A stretch of 8,829 nt of DNA, from NCBI GenBank assembly GCA_004124535.1, contig SCKQ01000067.1, positions 1 to 8,829 of the forward strand. Reading direction: 5' to 3'. The number at the start of each line of letters is the position of its first letter. The stretch's first letter is position 1. The notes beneath the pieces are model-generated. The model was given only the letters and a program-made list of their open reading frames with translations, searched no databases and was not told the DNA's origin. The translations under genes were made by a program, and so were the position numbers. Origin of the DNA: Fidelibacterota bacterium (GTDB lineage: Bacteria; Marinisomatota; Marinisomatia; Marinisomatales; TCS55). This document shows positions 1-6,710 of the stretch, piece after piece.

Positions 1-350
1 GGTATCCCTATGGCCCGGACGCATGGTCAGTGCACTTCCAGACCGAAACATGGCTGTCTACAAAGATCTTGGTGGCTCTGGAAACAATATATCTGCAAAA
101 AGGTAGTAACCATTTGGCTACTCTCTGGGCTGCCCAGGGCACCGTGGGGGAGCCCTTTCCTTCCCGGCCGGTCACTGCCTATAAAATTGTTGACATTGCT
201 GTTAGCTATTACAAATCCTGGGGTTTATTGAAAGCGGGTTGGTCTAATAAGTTGTTTCCCAATGCTATCGCTTTAGGCAATGCTGAGCAAGCGCCCGGCG
301 GACTCTATCTTGAATTTCAGCTGGTAGGGGGCATTGGCTTCACAATTTGA
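1..350 (+). CDS. C-terminal fragment of an outer-membrane beta-barrel-like protein (5' end outside window)
   Basis: The frame beginning at base 3 is open to the left edge and ends at a TGA at 348-350, giving 115 residues of the C-terminus of a longer protein. The fragment shows short alternating hydrophobic/polar strands rich in Trp, Tyr and Gly (for example AWSVHFQTETWL, KILVALETIYL, LYLEFQLVGGIGFTI), as in a transmembrane beta-barrel, and it ends in a strand-like segment. The YGPDAW stretch followed by paired strands is reminiscent of the Wzi-type capsule-assembly barrel family, which would fit the polysaccharide genes next to it, but that is only an impression. The gene runs in the same direction as the downstream dehydratase, 102 bases away, with no hairpin between them, so co-transcription is possible. 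Outer-membrane barrel is moderately supported; the specific family is not. Confidence 0.6.
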   Translation, partial: YPYGPDAWSVHFQTETWLSTKILVALETIYLQKGSNHLATLWAAQGTVGEPFPSRPVTAYKIVDIAVSYYKSWGLLKAGWSNKLFPNAIALGNAEQAPGGLYLEFQLVGGIGFTI

Positions 351-452
351 AGTCAATTTAATATTCTGTAAAAGGGATTATCAAAAAATATCTTATTTGG
401 ATGAATGCCCAGAATCAGTTTAGATTGCCTGCTAATATAGTGTTTTACAGAT

Positions 453-2375
453 ATGGCCAATAGAAATATCGATAAACAACGCAGTTATTTAATTGTCATC
501 TACGACGTAGTGATGATCATGGCCAGTTTATTACTGGCCTTTAGTCTCCGTTATGATTTTCGTATACCGGCTGCATCCTTAATCGGCCTGGGCGTGTATC
601 TGCTGTGGGCCTTACCAGTTAAATTATCCGTATTTTACTTTTTTGGCCTCTACCGCGGTATGTATCGCTATACCAGCATTTGGGACCTGGTCAATGTTGG
701 TAAAGCCACCGTTATTGCGGCCCTGATTATTAATAGTGTATTTCTAATCGTACCGTTGTTCCGGGTTATCCCGCCGGCTATACTGTTCTTGGATTTTATA
801 CTCACTGCAGGTTTGATCGCCCTGGTACGCCTCAGTGTCCGGCTGTATTTTTCCCAGATAGCCGTTACCGCACCTATGAGAACGAAAAAACAGGCTGGCC
901 TTACCCGTTTATTGCTGCTTGGCGCCGGTAATACCGGTGAAAAAATAGCCCGCGATATCCTCACGAACTTTAGTGATGATTACCAGATCGTTGGTTTTTT
1001 GGATGATAATTCAGAAAAAATTGGGTCCAGTATTCATGGTATCCCGGTAATTGATCGCATTGCCATGCTCAATAAACTGGTCTTGGATTTTGATGAAATT
1101 CTGATTACGGCGCCATCGACTACGGGAGATAATCTGCGCCGCATCGTTGAATTATGCAAAGTCTCCGGGAAACGATTTAAAACGGTACCCAGCTTGAATG
1201 AAGTCATAAACAAGGATATCTCCCTAAAGTCTATCCGCGATGTATCCTATTTGGATCTGCTCGGTCGGGAAGAAGTACAGTTAGATATTGACGCTATTGA
1301 AGATCTCATCAAAGGTAAACGAATCTTGATCAGTGGTGCCGGTGGTTCCATTGGCTCGGAGCTGGTACGGCAGTGTCTGGAATATGATCCAGGTTCACTC
1401 ATTTTATTGGATAATAGTGAACAAAATCTTTTTTCCATAGAACAGGAAATTGCTTTTGTTGAGAAGAAAACGCTCATTCGGTCGGTCTTGGCCAACATCC
1501 GCGATAAAAATCTGTTACAGAATACTTTTCAGGAATACCGTCCCCAGGTGGTCATCCACGCCGCCGCTTATAAACACGTTCCCATGCAGGAATTGCATCC
1601 CTGGTCTGCCGTTTCGACGAATGTTATGGGTACCCTTAATTTGGTCCAATTAGCTCATACATATAATACGGAGAAATTTGTCCTTGTTTCTACGGACAAA
1701 GCGGTTCATCCAGTAAACATCATGGGTGCCACCAAGCGTTTGGCTGAAAAAGTAATACAATCTGTAGAAAATAATGAAAATAGTCCTATCTTTTTGGCCG
1801 TTCGTTTTGGCAACGTGATTGGTAGCTCCGGAAGCGTTATTCCCATTTTCCGCGATCAGATTAACCGTGGCGGACCAGTAACCATTACCCATCCTGAAAT
1901 GTCCCGTTACTTTATGTCCATACCTGAAGCTGCGCAGCTTACACTCCAAGCTGGTGCAATGGGGGATATCACGGGTCAAATTTTTCTCTTAGATATGGGT
2001 AAAGCAGTGAAAATTATAGATATGGCCAATGATTTGATCCGCTTGTCTGGACTGGAACCGGAAAAGGATATTCCTATTATTTACACTGGTTTACGTCCCG
2101 GTGAAAAGCTCTACGAAGAACTAATATCCAGGGAGGAAAAGGCTCAAACCACTGATCACAAAAAGATCATGGTCTTGCAGAATGGGGCCAACAATATGCC
2201 CTGGCAGCTCATGCAACGGGAAATCCAGAGTTTAATGGATATTTCCATGAAATTGGATCCCGATGCCATTAAACGGAAATTACAGCATTTGATCCCCGAT
2301 TATACGCCGCAGGATTTCTATGCCCTTGGCAAGGATCTCGAACTGGATGTAACTTCAATCAAGGGAGAAGCCTAA
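453..2375 (+). CDS. UDP-GlcNAc 4,6-dehydratase, long membrane form (CapD/WbpM/FlaA1 family)
   Basis: This 640-residue protein has the full architecture of the long-form nucleotide-sugar 4,6-dehydratases. About four hydrophobic helices lie in residues 11-130. A first Rossmann fold has GAGNTG at 157-162. The catalytic extended-SDR domain carries GAGGSIG at 295-301, HAAAYKHVP starting at 369, STDK at 413-416, NIMGATK with Met424 and Lys428, and GLRPGEK at 546-552. Met in place of the usual SDR Tyr gives the S-M-K triad known from WbpM-type enzymes, so it is not a defect. The family converts UDP-GlcNAc to the 4-keto-6-deoxy sugar at the inner face of the cytoplasmic membrane, the first step to QuiNAc, FucNAc or bacillosamine-type sugars. 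Length is normal for the family. The ATG at 453 has no clear Shine-Dalgarno sequence but fits the N-terminus. It converges on the glycosyltransferase across a shared terminator. The family is secure; the exact sugar product is inferred. Confidence 0.93.
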   Translation: MANRNIDKQRSYLIVIYDVVMIMASLLLAFSLRYDFRIPAASLIGLGVYLLWALPVKLSVFYFFGLYRGMYRYTSIWDLVNVGKATVIAALIINSVFLIVPLFRVIPPAILFLDFILTAGLIALVRLSVRLYFSQIAVTAPMRTKKQAGLTRLLLLGAGNTGEKIARDILTNFSDDYQIVGFLDDNSEKIGSSIHGIPVIDRIAMLNKLVLDFDEILITAPSTTGDNLRRIVELCKVSGKRFKTVPSLNEVINKDISLKSIRDVSYLDLLGREEVQLDIDAIEDLIKGKRILISGAGGSIGSELVRQCLEYDPGSLILLDNSEQNLFSIEQEIAFVEKKTLIRSVLANIRDKNLLQNTFQEYRPQVVIHAAAYKHVPMQELHPWSAVSTNVMGTLNLVQLAHTYNTEKFVLVSTDKAVHPVNIMGATKRLAEKVIQSVENNENSPIFLAVRFGNVIGSSGSVIPIFRDQINRGGPVTITHPEMSRYFMSIPEAAQLTLQAGAMGDITGQIFLLDMGKAVKIIDMANDLIRLSGLEPEKDIPIIYTGLRPGEKLYEELISREEKAQTTDHKKIMVLQNGANNMPWQLMQREIQSLMDISMKLDPDAIKRKLQHLIPDYTPQDFYALGKDLELDVTSIKGEA

Positions 2376-2402
2376 AAGAACTAGGTAAGAAATTGTTTAG
2401 TA

Positions 2403-2432
2403 AAGAAAAAGCCGGTTTTCCGGCTTTTTCTT
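2403..2432. terminator. Bidirectional intrinsic terminator between convergent genes
   Basis: A 13-bp perfect stem (2403-2415 with 2420-2432) encloses a TTTT loop. The core is GCCGG/CCGGC flanked by A-tract and T-tract, so a U-run follows the hairpin on either strand. It lies 27 bases after the dehydratase stop and overlaps the stop codon (2431-2433) of the minus-strand glycosyltransferase, so it can end both convergent transcripts. Confidence 0.9.
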
Positions 2433-3114
2433 AACCTTCCAGAAAGCGGTGGCGAAAACAGGTCCAGGCTGCCACAAGCCCGTCCTGCAAGCGCAGTTTC
2501 TTCCCTGCACTTTTCGCCCGTTTTGCGTACTGAATCGGTACCTCAGAAATTTTCGTACCGTTCTTGGTTAGTTTAGCGGTGATTTCCGCATCGATCCCAA
2601 AGCCATTAGCTTGCAGATCCAGCCCTTTCAGCAGTTTGGTAGGAATTAGCTTATAACAGGTTGGCATATCAGTAAGAAATACACCATTGAATACGTTTGC
2701 AAACAGGGTGATCATTTGGTTGATCAGGTAGTGTATGTTCCATTCAATTGGTTTATTCAGCCAACGGCTACCGTAAACGACTTCTGTAATGCCATTTACT
2801 ACCGGCTCAGCAAGTTTCAGGTAATCATTTGGGTCGTATTCCAGGTCTGCGTCCTGAGTGATCACATAATTTCCCTGCACATGGGCCAAACCCGTACGCA
2901 CAGCCGCTCCTTTTCCTTTGTTTTTTTCATGACGGATGACCTTGATATTGTCCATTGCTTCCAGAATATCGATTGTTCCATCAGTTGATGCATCATCTAC
3001 TACAATAATTTCATTGACAATACTGATTGCCTGAACCCGTTTGATGATCTCGGCGCATGTCGTCGCTTCATTGTATACGGGAATAATTACTGATAGGTCG
3101 ATTTTATCTGTCAT
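2431..3114 (-). CDS. Family 2 glycosyltransferase, DPM1-like (polyprenyl-phosphate sugar transferase type)
   Basis: This 227-residue soluble GT-A protein shows the family 2 motifs in order: VIIPVYNE (9-16), VVDDASTDGT (38-47) for nucleotide binding, NKGKGAAVRTG (65-75), the metal-binding DXD as DAD (88-90) in QDADLEYDPND, TDMPTCYK (148-155), GFGIDAEI (171-178), and a basic GKKLRLQDG segment near 204-212. The TDMxTCYK and GKKxxxxDG signatures match the bacterial branch related to dolichyl/polyprenyl-phosphate mannose or glucose synthases. No C-terminal membrane helices are present, so it would act at the cytoplasmic face, possibly with a separate membrane partner. Donor and acceptor cannot be read from sequence. 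The ATG at 3114 is preceded by AAGG about 7 bases away. It lies downstream of the small outer-membrane gene beyond a terminator, so it probably has its own promoter. Fold and family are secure; the substrate is unknown. Confidence 0.92.
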   Translation of the reverse strand: MTDKIDLSVIIPVYNEATTCAEIIKRVQAISIVNEIIVVDDASTDGTIDILEAMDNIKVIRHEKNKGKGAAVRTGLAHVQGNYVITQDADLEYDPNDYLKLAEPVVNGITEVVYGSRWLNKPIEWNIHYLINQMITLFANVFNGVFLTDMPTCYKLIPTKLLKGLDLQANGFGIDAEITAKLTKNGTKISEVPIQYAKRAKSAGKKLRLQDGLVAAWTCFRHRFLEG

Positions 3115-3165
3115 TCCAAACCTTGGGGCTTAGCTGTTTGTGAATCTACTGTTGTAGGCCCCATA

Positions 3166-3199
3166 TGTCATTCCGAATTCCACGCTCCTCGAAATGACA
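3166..3199. repeat. Imperfect palindrome, likely copy of a dispersed intergenic repeat
   Basis: TGTCATTCCG (3166-3175) and CGAAATGACA (3190-3199) form an inverted repeat with one mismatch around a 14-base loop. Read on the minus strand it begins TGTCATTTCGAGGAGCG, which resembles the short TGTCATT...AATGACA palindromes scattered between genes in Bacteroidetes and related phyla. Membership of a repeat family is remembered, not shown: only this copy is in the window. The nine bases TGTCATTCC also occur at 3109-3117, across the glycosyltransferase start codon. Confidence 0.5.
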
Positions 3200-3220
3200 A
3201 ATTCAACAATTACAGGCAAA

Positions 3221-3250
3221 AAAAAAGGGCGGAGGTAACCGCCCTTTTTT
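3221..3250. terminator. Intrinsic terminator after the small outer-membrane protein gene
   Basis: A 12-bp perfect stem (3221-3232 with 3239-3250, core GGGCGG/CCGCCC) has a 6-base loop AGGTAA. It is flanked by an A-run at 3218-3226, which reads as a nine-base U-tract on the minus strand. It begins 15 bases past the stop of the minus-strand gene ending at 3266, so it most likely ends that transcript and insulates the glycosyltransferase gene. The T-run at 3245-3250 would let it work in the other direction too. Confidence 0.88.
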
Positions 3251-3265
3251 CCATTCGTGAAAAAA

Positions 3266-3913
3266 TTAGAATGAAGTTCCTACCATTACAAAGCCACTTA
3301 CATAGTAAGTACTACCATCTATGTTATCATCTATTGCTGTTAAAAGGTTTCCATTAACACCGACCATAATATTTACTGGCAAATCTGGCACAAATGCATT
3401 TACTGGTACGCCAAGACCACCTGAGAGGACTAAACCGCTGCCAGCGATTCCGCCACCACCCATCAGCGCGAAAGGCATATCTGGTACAGCTGCCATCCCA
3501 AACACCATTATTTGGGTAATGGATAGACCTTCTTCAGCACCGGCATCCATAGTATTCATAAGTACAGCTGCACTAACGGAAATATCCAATGGTCCTATCG
3601 GCATTGAGAAGGGTAAACCCACAACTAGACCAAAACCAGTTGGTGCTTTGGTAATATATTCTCCAGTTACTAGACCCATACCAGCTCCTAGACTGACTGT
3701 CATGCCAGATCCAGGTGCTTTTGCTGTTTCTGCTGGTGCAACTTCTTCAGCTGCGGCTTCATCACCCCAGACTGCTTCTTCCTCTACTGCTGCTTCTTCA
3801 ACAACTGCTTCTTCAACTGCAGGTTCAGTTGCTTCTTCTTGGGCAAATACAGGAGGCATTACCGCAAGAATGACGAATAGCAGAGAGAATACTAAATAAC
3901 GAAAACGTTTCAT
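3266..3913 (-). CDS. Small secreted outer-membrane-type protein with Glu/Ala-rich linker
   Basis: The product is 215 residues if it starts at the ATG at 3913, which has a GGAGG Shine-Dalgarno sequence four bases upstream (3918-3922) and opens directly into a Sec signal peptide: MKRFRY, hydrophobic core to about 19, and predicted cleavage after PPVFA at 24. Residues 25-68 form an acidic low-complexity linker built of EEA/VEEA-like units with a few Pro. Residues 70-215 are Gly- and Met-rich with alternating hydrophobic strands (VSLGAGMGLV, GFGLVVGL, LDISVSAAVLM, VNIMVGVNG) and end YYVSGFVMVGTSF. A C-terminal Phe in such a strand is the usual signal for BAM-dependent insertion, so a small, perhaps eight-stranded, barrel is likely. 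The frame stays open upstream to an ATG at 4027, but that start lacks a ribosome site. It lies between wecB-like and glycosyltransferase genes. I do not recognise a named family; function is unknown. Confidence 0.85.
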   Translation of the reverse strand: MKRFRYLVFSLLFVILAVMPPVFAQEEATEPAVEEAVVEEAAVEEEAVWGDEAAAEEVAPAETAKAPGSGMTVSLGAGMGLVTGEYITKAPTGFGLVVGLPFSMPIGPLDISVSAAVLMNTMDAGAEEGLSITQIMVFGMAAVPDMPFALMGGGGIAGSGLVLSGGLGVPVNAFVPDLPVNIMVGVNGNLLTAIDDNIDGSTYYVSGFVMVGTSF

Positions 3914-3966
3914 GTTTCCTCCATTTGTTACGTGATTATGGACCAAAATTAGCCCAACTAGGATTA

Positions 3967-3995
3967 ATATTAAATAAGAGTTCTTTTGATTACAA
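3967..3995 (-). promoter_or_regulatory. Candidate sigma-70-like promoter for the small outer-membrane protein gene
   Basis: On the minus strand, TTGTAA (3990-3995) and TAATAT (3967-3972) are separated by exactly 17 bases. Each matches the consensus at four of six positions. Transcription would start near 3960, leaving a leader of about 45 bases before the GGAGG site and the ATG at 3913. The AT-rich setting makes chance matches easy, so this is a weak prediction. Confidence 0.33.
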
Positions 3996-4027
3996 CTATT
4001 TTGTTGAATTTTTTTCCTCATAAACAT

Positions 4028-5134
4028 TCAGAGACTGTTTTTGAAATAACCGTCAATTATTGCGCTGATCCGATTCGCTGCCTTCCCATCCCAGAGATCA
4101 GGTACAGTATGCTCTTTTGAGTTTGTAGCTAAAACAAGATCTACTTCTTGGGGTATTCTTTCATAATCAATTCCGATAAGTTTATTAGTCCCTTGGGTAG
4201 TGGTGATCGGTCGTTCCGTATTTTCTCTCACTGTAAGGCAGGGAACGCCAAAAAAGGTCGATTCTTCCTGGATACCGCCAGAATCTGTTAAAACGATAGC
4301 AGCATGCTGCTGCAGATGCATGAAATCGATATACCCAATTGGGTCAATAAGGAAAATTTTATCGTAATTCTGCAAGGACTCTAATAATCCAGCATTTTCC
4401 AGTTTATTTTTGGTTCGTGGATGAACAGGAAAAATGCAAGGCAGTCGTTCCGCTACAGCTATGATTGCTGTCACCAATTGTTGCAGACTGGCTCCATCGT
4501 CAACATTGGAAGGGCGGTGGAAGGTCATTAAAGCGTAATTTCCGACAAGCCCCAGGTCATTTTGAATGGTTGATTTAGCGAAGTGACGTTGGCACTGTAC
4601 CAGCGAATCGATCATAGTATTGCCAACAAAATGGATACCAGCACTGGCGATCCCCTCCTTATTCAAGTTTCTCTCTGCCTCCGGGCTGGTCGTGAATAAC
4701 AATGTAGACAGGCGGTCCGTGAGCACCCGGTTGACCTCTTCCGGCATGGACCAGTCAAAACTGCGCAGACCCGCTTCCACATGCGCAACAGGTACCTGTA
4801 ATTTGGTGGCGGCCAGGGAACAGGCAATGGTGGAATTCACATCCCCAAACACCACCACCAGATCTGGGGAGTGTTCTATCAGTACTTTTTCATATGCTGC
4901 CAATATTTTCGCGGTTTGGGCTCCGTGTGTCCCTGCGCCTACGCCTAAATTGATATCCGGCGCTTTCATACCCAATTCATCAATAAAAATGGCGGCCATA
5001 ATGTGATCATAATGTTGACCAGTATTGACCAGCACAAGATCAAATTTATCCAGTTCATCGAGACGTTGAAAAACAGGATTGGCCTTAATATAATTGGGTC
5101 GCGCCCCTACGACCAGATGGATGGTTGGTTTCAT
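4028..5134 (-). CDS. wecB: Non-hydrolysing UDP-N-acetylglucosamine 2-epimerase (WecB family)
   Basis: This 368-residue protein has the GT-B-like fold signatures of the non-hydrolysing UDP-GlcNAc 2-epimerases: GARPNYIK near 10-17, NTGQHYD (37-43), VFGDVNST (95-102), HVEAGLRS (118-125), MPEEVNR (130-136), TFHRPSN (204-210), PVHPRT, and LTDSGGIQEE in the C-terminal half. Residues matching the E. coli WecB catalytic set are all present: Asp98, Glu120, Glu132 and His206. The reaction is reversible interconversion of UDP-GlcNAc and UDP-ManNAc in the cytoplasm; some relatives (WbpI type) act on diacetamido-uronic acid derivatives instead, and sequence reading alone cannot exclude that. Length is normal. 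It follows the 6-dehydrogenase by 40 bases on the same strand, so the two are very likely co-transcribed. No clear Shine-Dalgarno precedes the ATG at 5134, but the start fits the family N-terminus. Confidence 0.92.
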   Translation of the reverse strand: MKPTIHLVVGARPNYIKANPVFQRLDELDKFDLVLVNTGQHYDHIMAAIFIDELGMKAPDINLGVGAGTHGAQTAKILAAYEKVLIEHSPDLVVVFGDVNSTIACSLAATKLQVPVAHVEAGLRSFDWSMPEEVNRVLTDRLSTLLFTTSPEAERNLNKEGIASAGIHFVGNTMIDSLVQCQRHFAKSTIQNDLGLVGNYALMTFHRPSNVDDGASLQQLVTAIIAVAERLPCIFPVHPRTKNKLENAGLLESLQNYDKIFLIDPIGYIDFMHLQQHAAIVLTDSGGIQEESTFFGVPCLTVRENTERPITTTQGTNKLIGIDYERIPQEVDLVLATNSKEHTVPDLWDGKAANRISAIIDGYFKNSL

Positions 5135-5174
5135 AATACTAGAGTGGTTAAATCAATAATTGAGGTTACTGAAC

Positions 5175-6491
5175 TCAATCTTTTTTTCCGACGCCGAGGC
5201 GGATAATCTTTTCATCATTGTTTAACGGATACACATTCCGTGTATCAATTATCAGAGTGGCCTGCTTTTTGACCAGCTCATAATCCACACTGGAGTGATC
5301 AGTCAAAATGACAACTGCATCATAGGTATTTATCTGCTCAGCAGTTAATTCTGTTAACCCTGCTTTGTTCTTGTTATCCAATAAAATATCAGTAACATAT
5401 GGATCGAAAAAGTCCACTGCAGCGCCAGCCATTTCCAGTAGCACCAGTACATCCAGAGCCGGCGATTCACGTACATCATCAACATCTTTTTTATAAGCTG
5501 CACCCAGGATGAGAACACTGCTGCCGTTCAGCGCTTTTCCATGCCTATTCAATGCATTGACAACCGTATCTTTAACGAAAGCCGGCATGGCAGAATTAAT
5601 CTCGGCGGCCAGATTAATGAAGCGCGGGTTGTAATCCAGGGTGCGCATTTTCCAGGACAGATATTGAGGATCGATGGGGATACAGTGGCCGCCCAGACCG
5701 GGGCCCGGGGTGAACTTCATAAATCCGTATGGTTTGGTAGCCGCAGCGTCGATCACTTCCCATACATCTACGCCCAGTTTTTCGCACATGATCGCTACTT
5801 CATTGACCAAACCAATATTGATCGAGCGGTAGGTATTTTCCAGGAGTTTCACCATTTCCGCTGCTTCCGGTGAGGAAACGGTTACAACCTCGTCCACTAT
5901 TTGTTCATAGAGCAGCGTCCCGAATTTGGTACACGCTGCAGTGACACCGCCAATAACTTTTGGTGTATTCGCGATGGTATATTTTTCATTCCCTGGATCG
6001 ATCCGTTCCGGTGAAAAACATAAATAATAATCTTCCCCAACCGTCAGTCCCGATTTCTCCAGGCGTGTGAATACAATATCCTGGGTTGTACCCGGGTAAG
6101 TGGTGCTCTCCAGGATAATCAATAGATCTTTATGGATGTGTCGGTTAATATCATCAATTGCTGCAATAATGTAGGATATATCCGGGTCACCAACCTTGCT
6201 CAACGGTGTGGGCACACAAATCGCTACCGCATCCAGATCGGCAATGATGTCCATATCTTTGGTGGCTTGTAAATTACCGCTGCTTACTAATGCCTTTAGT
6301 GTGTCTCCTGCAATATCAGGAATATAGTTTTCACCAGCATTGATCGCTGCTACCTTGATTTCATCAACGTCAATACCGGTAACAGAAAATCCTGCCTTGG
6401 CAAATTCAACGGCCAGGGGGAGGCCTACATAACCAATGCCTATTACACCTACTCGAGCTTTTTTATTTTTAATTCTTGCTTTTAATGACAT
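5175..6491 (-). CDS. UDP-N-acetyl-hexosamine 6-dehydrogenase (WbpA/WecC family)
   Basis: This 438-residue protein belongs to the UDP-glucose/GDP-mannose dehydrogenase family and carries out two NAD-dependent oxidations of a UDP-amino sugar at C6 to give the uronic acid. Seen in order: the NAD-binding GIGYVG (18-23) with Asp41 at the end of the second strand, CVPTPL, ESTTYPGTT, FSPERIDPGN, a central dimer helix region with LLENTYRSINIGLVNE, the catalytic Cys270 in GLGGHCIPIDP, and a C-terminal UDP-binding domain with GAAYKKDVDDVRESP. The GPGLGGHCIPIDPxYLSWK form of the active-site motif is more like WbpA/TviB-type UDP-GlcNAc (or GalNAc) dehydrogenases than E. coli WecC. The adjacent epimerase, however, would supply UDP-ManNAc, so the substrate is open. 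Length is typical. The ATG at 6491 gives the usual short basic N-terminal segment before the Rossmann fold. It is first in the minus-strand cluster and lies behind a hairpin with a U-tract. Confidence 0.92.
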   Translation of the reverse strand: MSLKARIKNKKARVGVIGIGYVGLPLAVEFAKAGFSVTGIDVDEIKVAAINAGENYIPDIAGDTLKALVSSGNLQATKDMDIIADLDAVAICVPTPLSKVGDPDISYIIAAIDDINRHIHKDLLIILESTTYPGTTQDIVFTRLEKSGLTVGEDYYLCFSPERIDPGNEKYTIANTPKVIGGVTAACTKFGTLLYEQIVDEVVTVSSPEAAEMVKLLENTYRSINIGLVNEVAIMCEKLGVDVWEVIDAAATKPYGFMKFTPGPGLGGHCIPIDPQYLSWKMRTLDYNPRFINLAAEINSAMPAFVKDTVVNALNRHGKALNGSSVLILGAAYKKDVDDVRESPALDVLVLLEMAGAAVDFFDPYVTDILLDNKNKAGLTELTAEQINTYDAVVILTDHSSVDYELVKKQATLIIDTRNVYPLNNDEKIIRLGVGKKD

Positions 6492-6502
6492 CGGATTACC
6501 AT

Positions 6503-6530
6503 AAAAAAAATGCCGTTATCGTTATAACGG
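6503..6530 (-). terminator. Hairpin plus U-tract just upstream of the 6-dehydrogenase start (possible attenuator)
   Basis: CCGTTAT (6513-6519) and ATAACGG (6524-6530) form a perfect 7-bp stem with a four-base loop. On the minus strand the stem is followed after two bases by eight U residues (6503-6510), the layout of an intrinsic terminator. It ends 12 bases before the ATG at 6491, and no minus-strand gene lies to its right in the window, so it would sit in the leader of the 6-dehydrogenase transcript. The stem is short with only three G:C pairs at its base, so it may be weak. Confidence 0.55.
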
Positions 6531-6598
6531 TGGCGAAGTTACTCTTTTCCATTAATTTATCATAAAAATGTAATTAAATAATACTTTTCCGCTAGATG

Positions 6599-6627
6599 AT
6601 ACTATTTTTTCTGATTTGACCATTCAA
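6599..6627 (-). promoter_or_regulatory. Candidate promoter for the minus-strand polysaccharide genes
   Basis: On the minus strand, TTGAAT (6622-6627) and TAGTAT (6599-6604) are spaced by 17 bases, each matching the sigma-70 consensus at four of six positions. Transcription from here would start near 6591 and give a leader of about 100 bases containing the hairpin at 6513-6530. The whole 6492-6710 divergent intergenic region is AT-rich. A weaker plus-strand candidate for the aldolase operon (TAAAAT at 6653-6658, without a good -35) is also there. This is a tentative call. Confidence 0.28.
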
Positions 6628-6698
6628 TTGTGTAAATTTCACTTTCGATTGATAAAATAAAGATTGTTTTCAATTTATCCATTAACCTTGTAAATATT

Positions 6699-6704
6699 AA
6701 GGAG
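6699..6704 (+). promoter_or_regulatory. Ribosome binding site of the LsrF-like gene
   Basis: AAGGAG lies six bases before the ATG at 6711, the best Shine-Dalgarno sequence on the plus strand of the window. It fixes the start at the conserved beginning of the barrel domain. Confidence 0.8.
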
Positions 6705-6710
6705 CAAATT

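Noticed and set aside
424..428. Met in place of the SDR catalytic Tyr in the dehydratase, considered as an inactivating change.
   Set aside because: The long WbpM/CapD-type dehydratases normally have an S-M-K triad, so Met424 is expected. (Positions here are residue numbers; the codons lie at about 1722-1736.)
397..438. A possible promoter before the dehydratase (TTGGAT at 397-402 with TAGATT at 421-426, or TAATAT at 433-438).
   Set aside because: The -35 matches only three of six positions and the spacing is 18 or more, no better than chance in AT-rich sequence. The upstream gene may simply read through.
3321..3899. A 192-codon plus-strand open frame opposite the small outer-membrane protein gene, rich in Ser, Ala, Thr and Pro.
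   Set aside because: It is the antisense shadow of the Glu/Ala/Gly-rich coding sequence, whose composition suppresses stops on the opposite strand. It has no recognisable domain.
3914..4027. A 38-codon in-frame N-terminal extension of the small outer-membrane protein up to the ATG at 4027, with a hydrophobic stretch.
   Set aside because: That ATG has no ribosome site and directly abuts the epimerase stop. The internal ATG at 3913 has GGAGG at good spacing and opens straight into a standard signal peptide, and a candidate promoter lies inside the extension.
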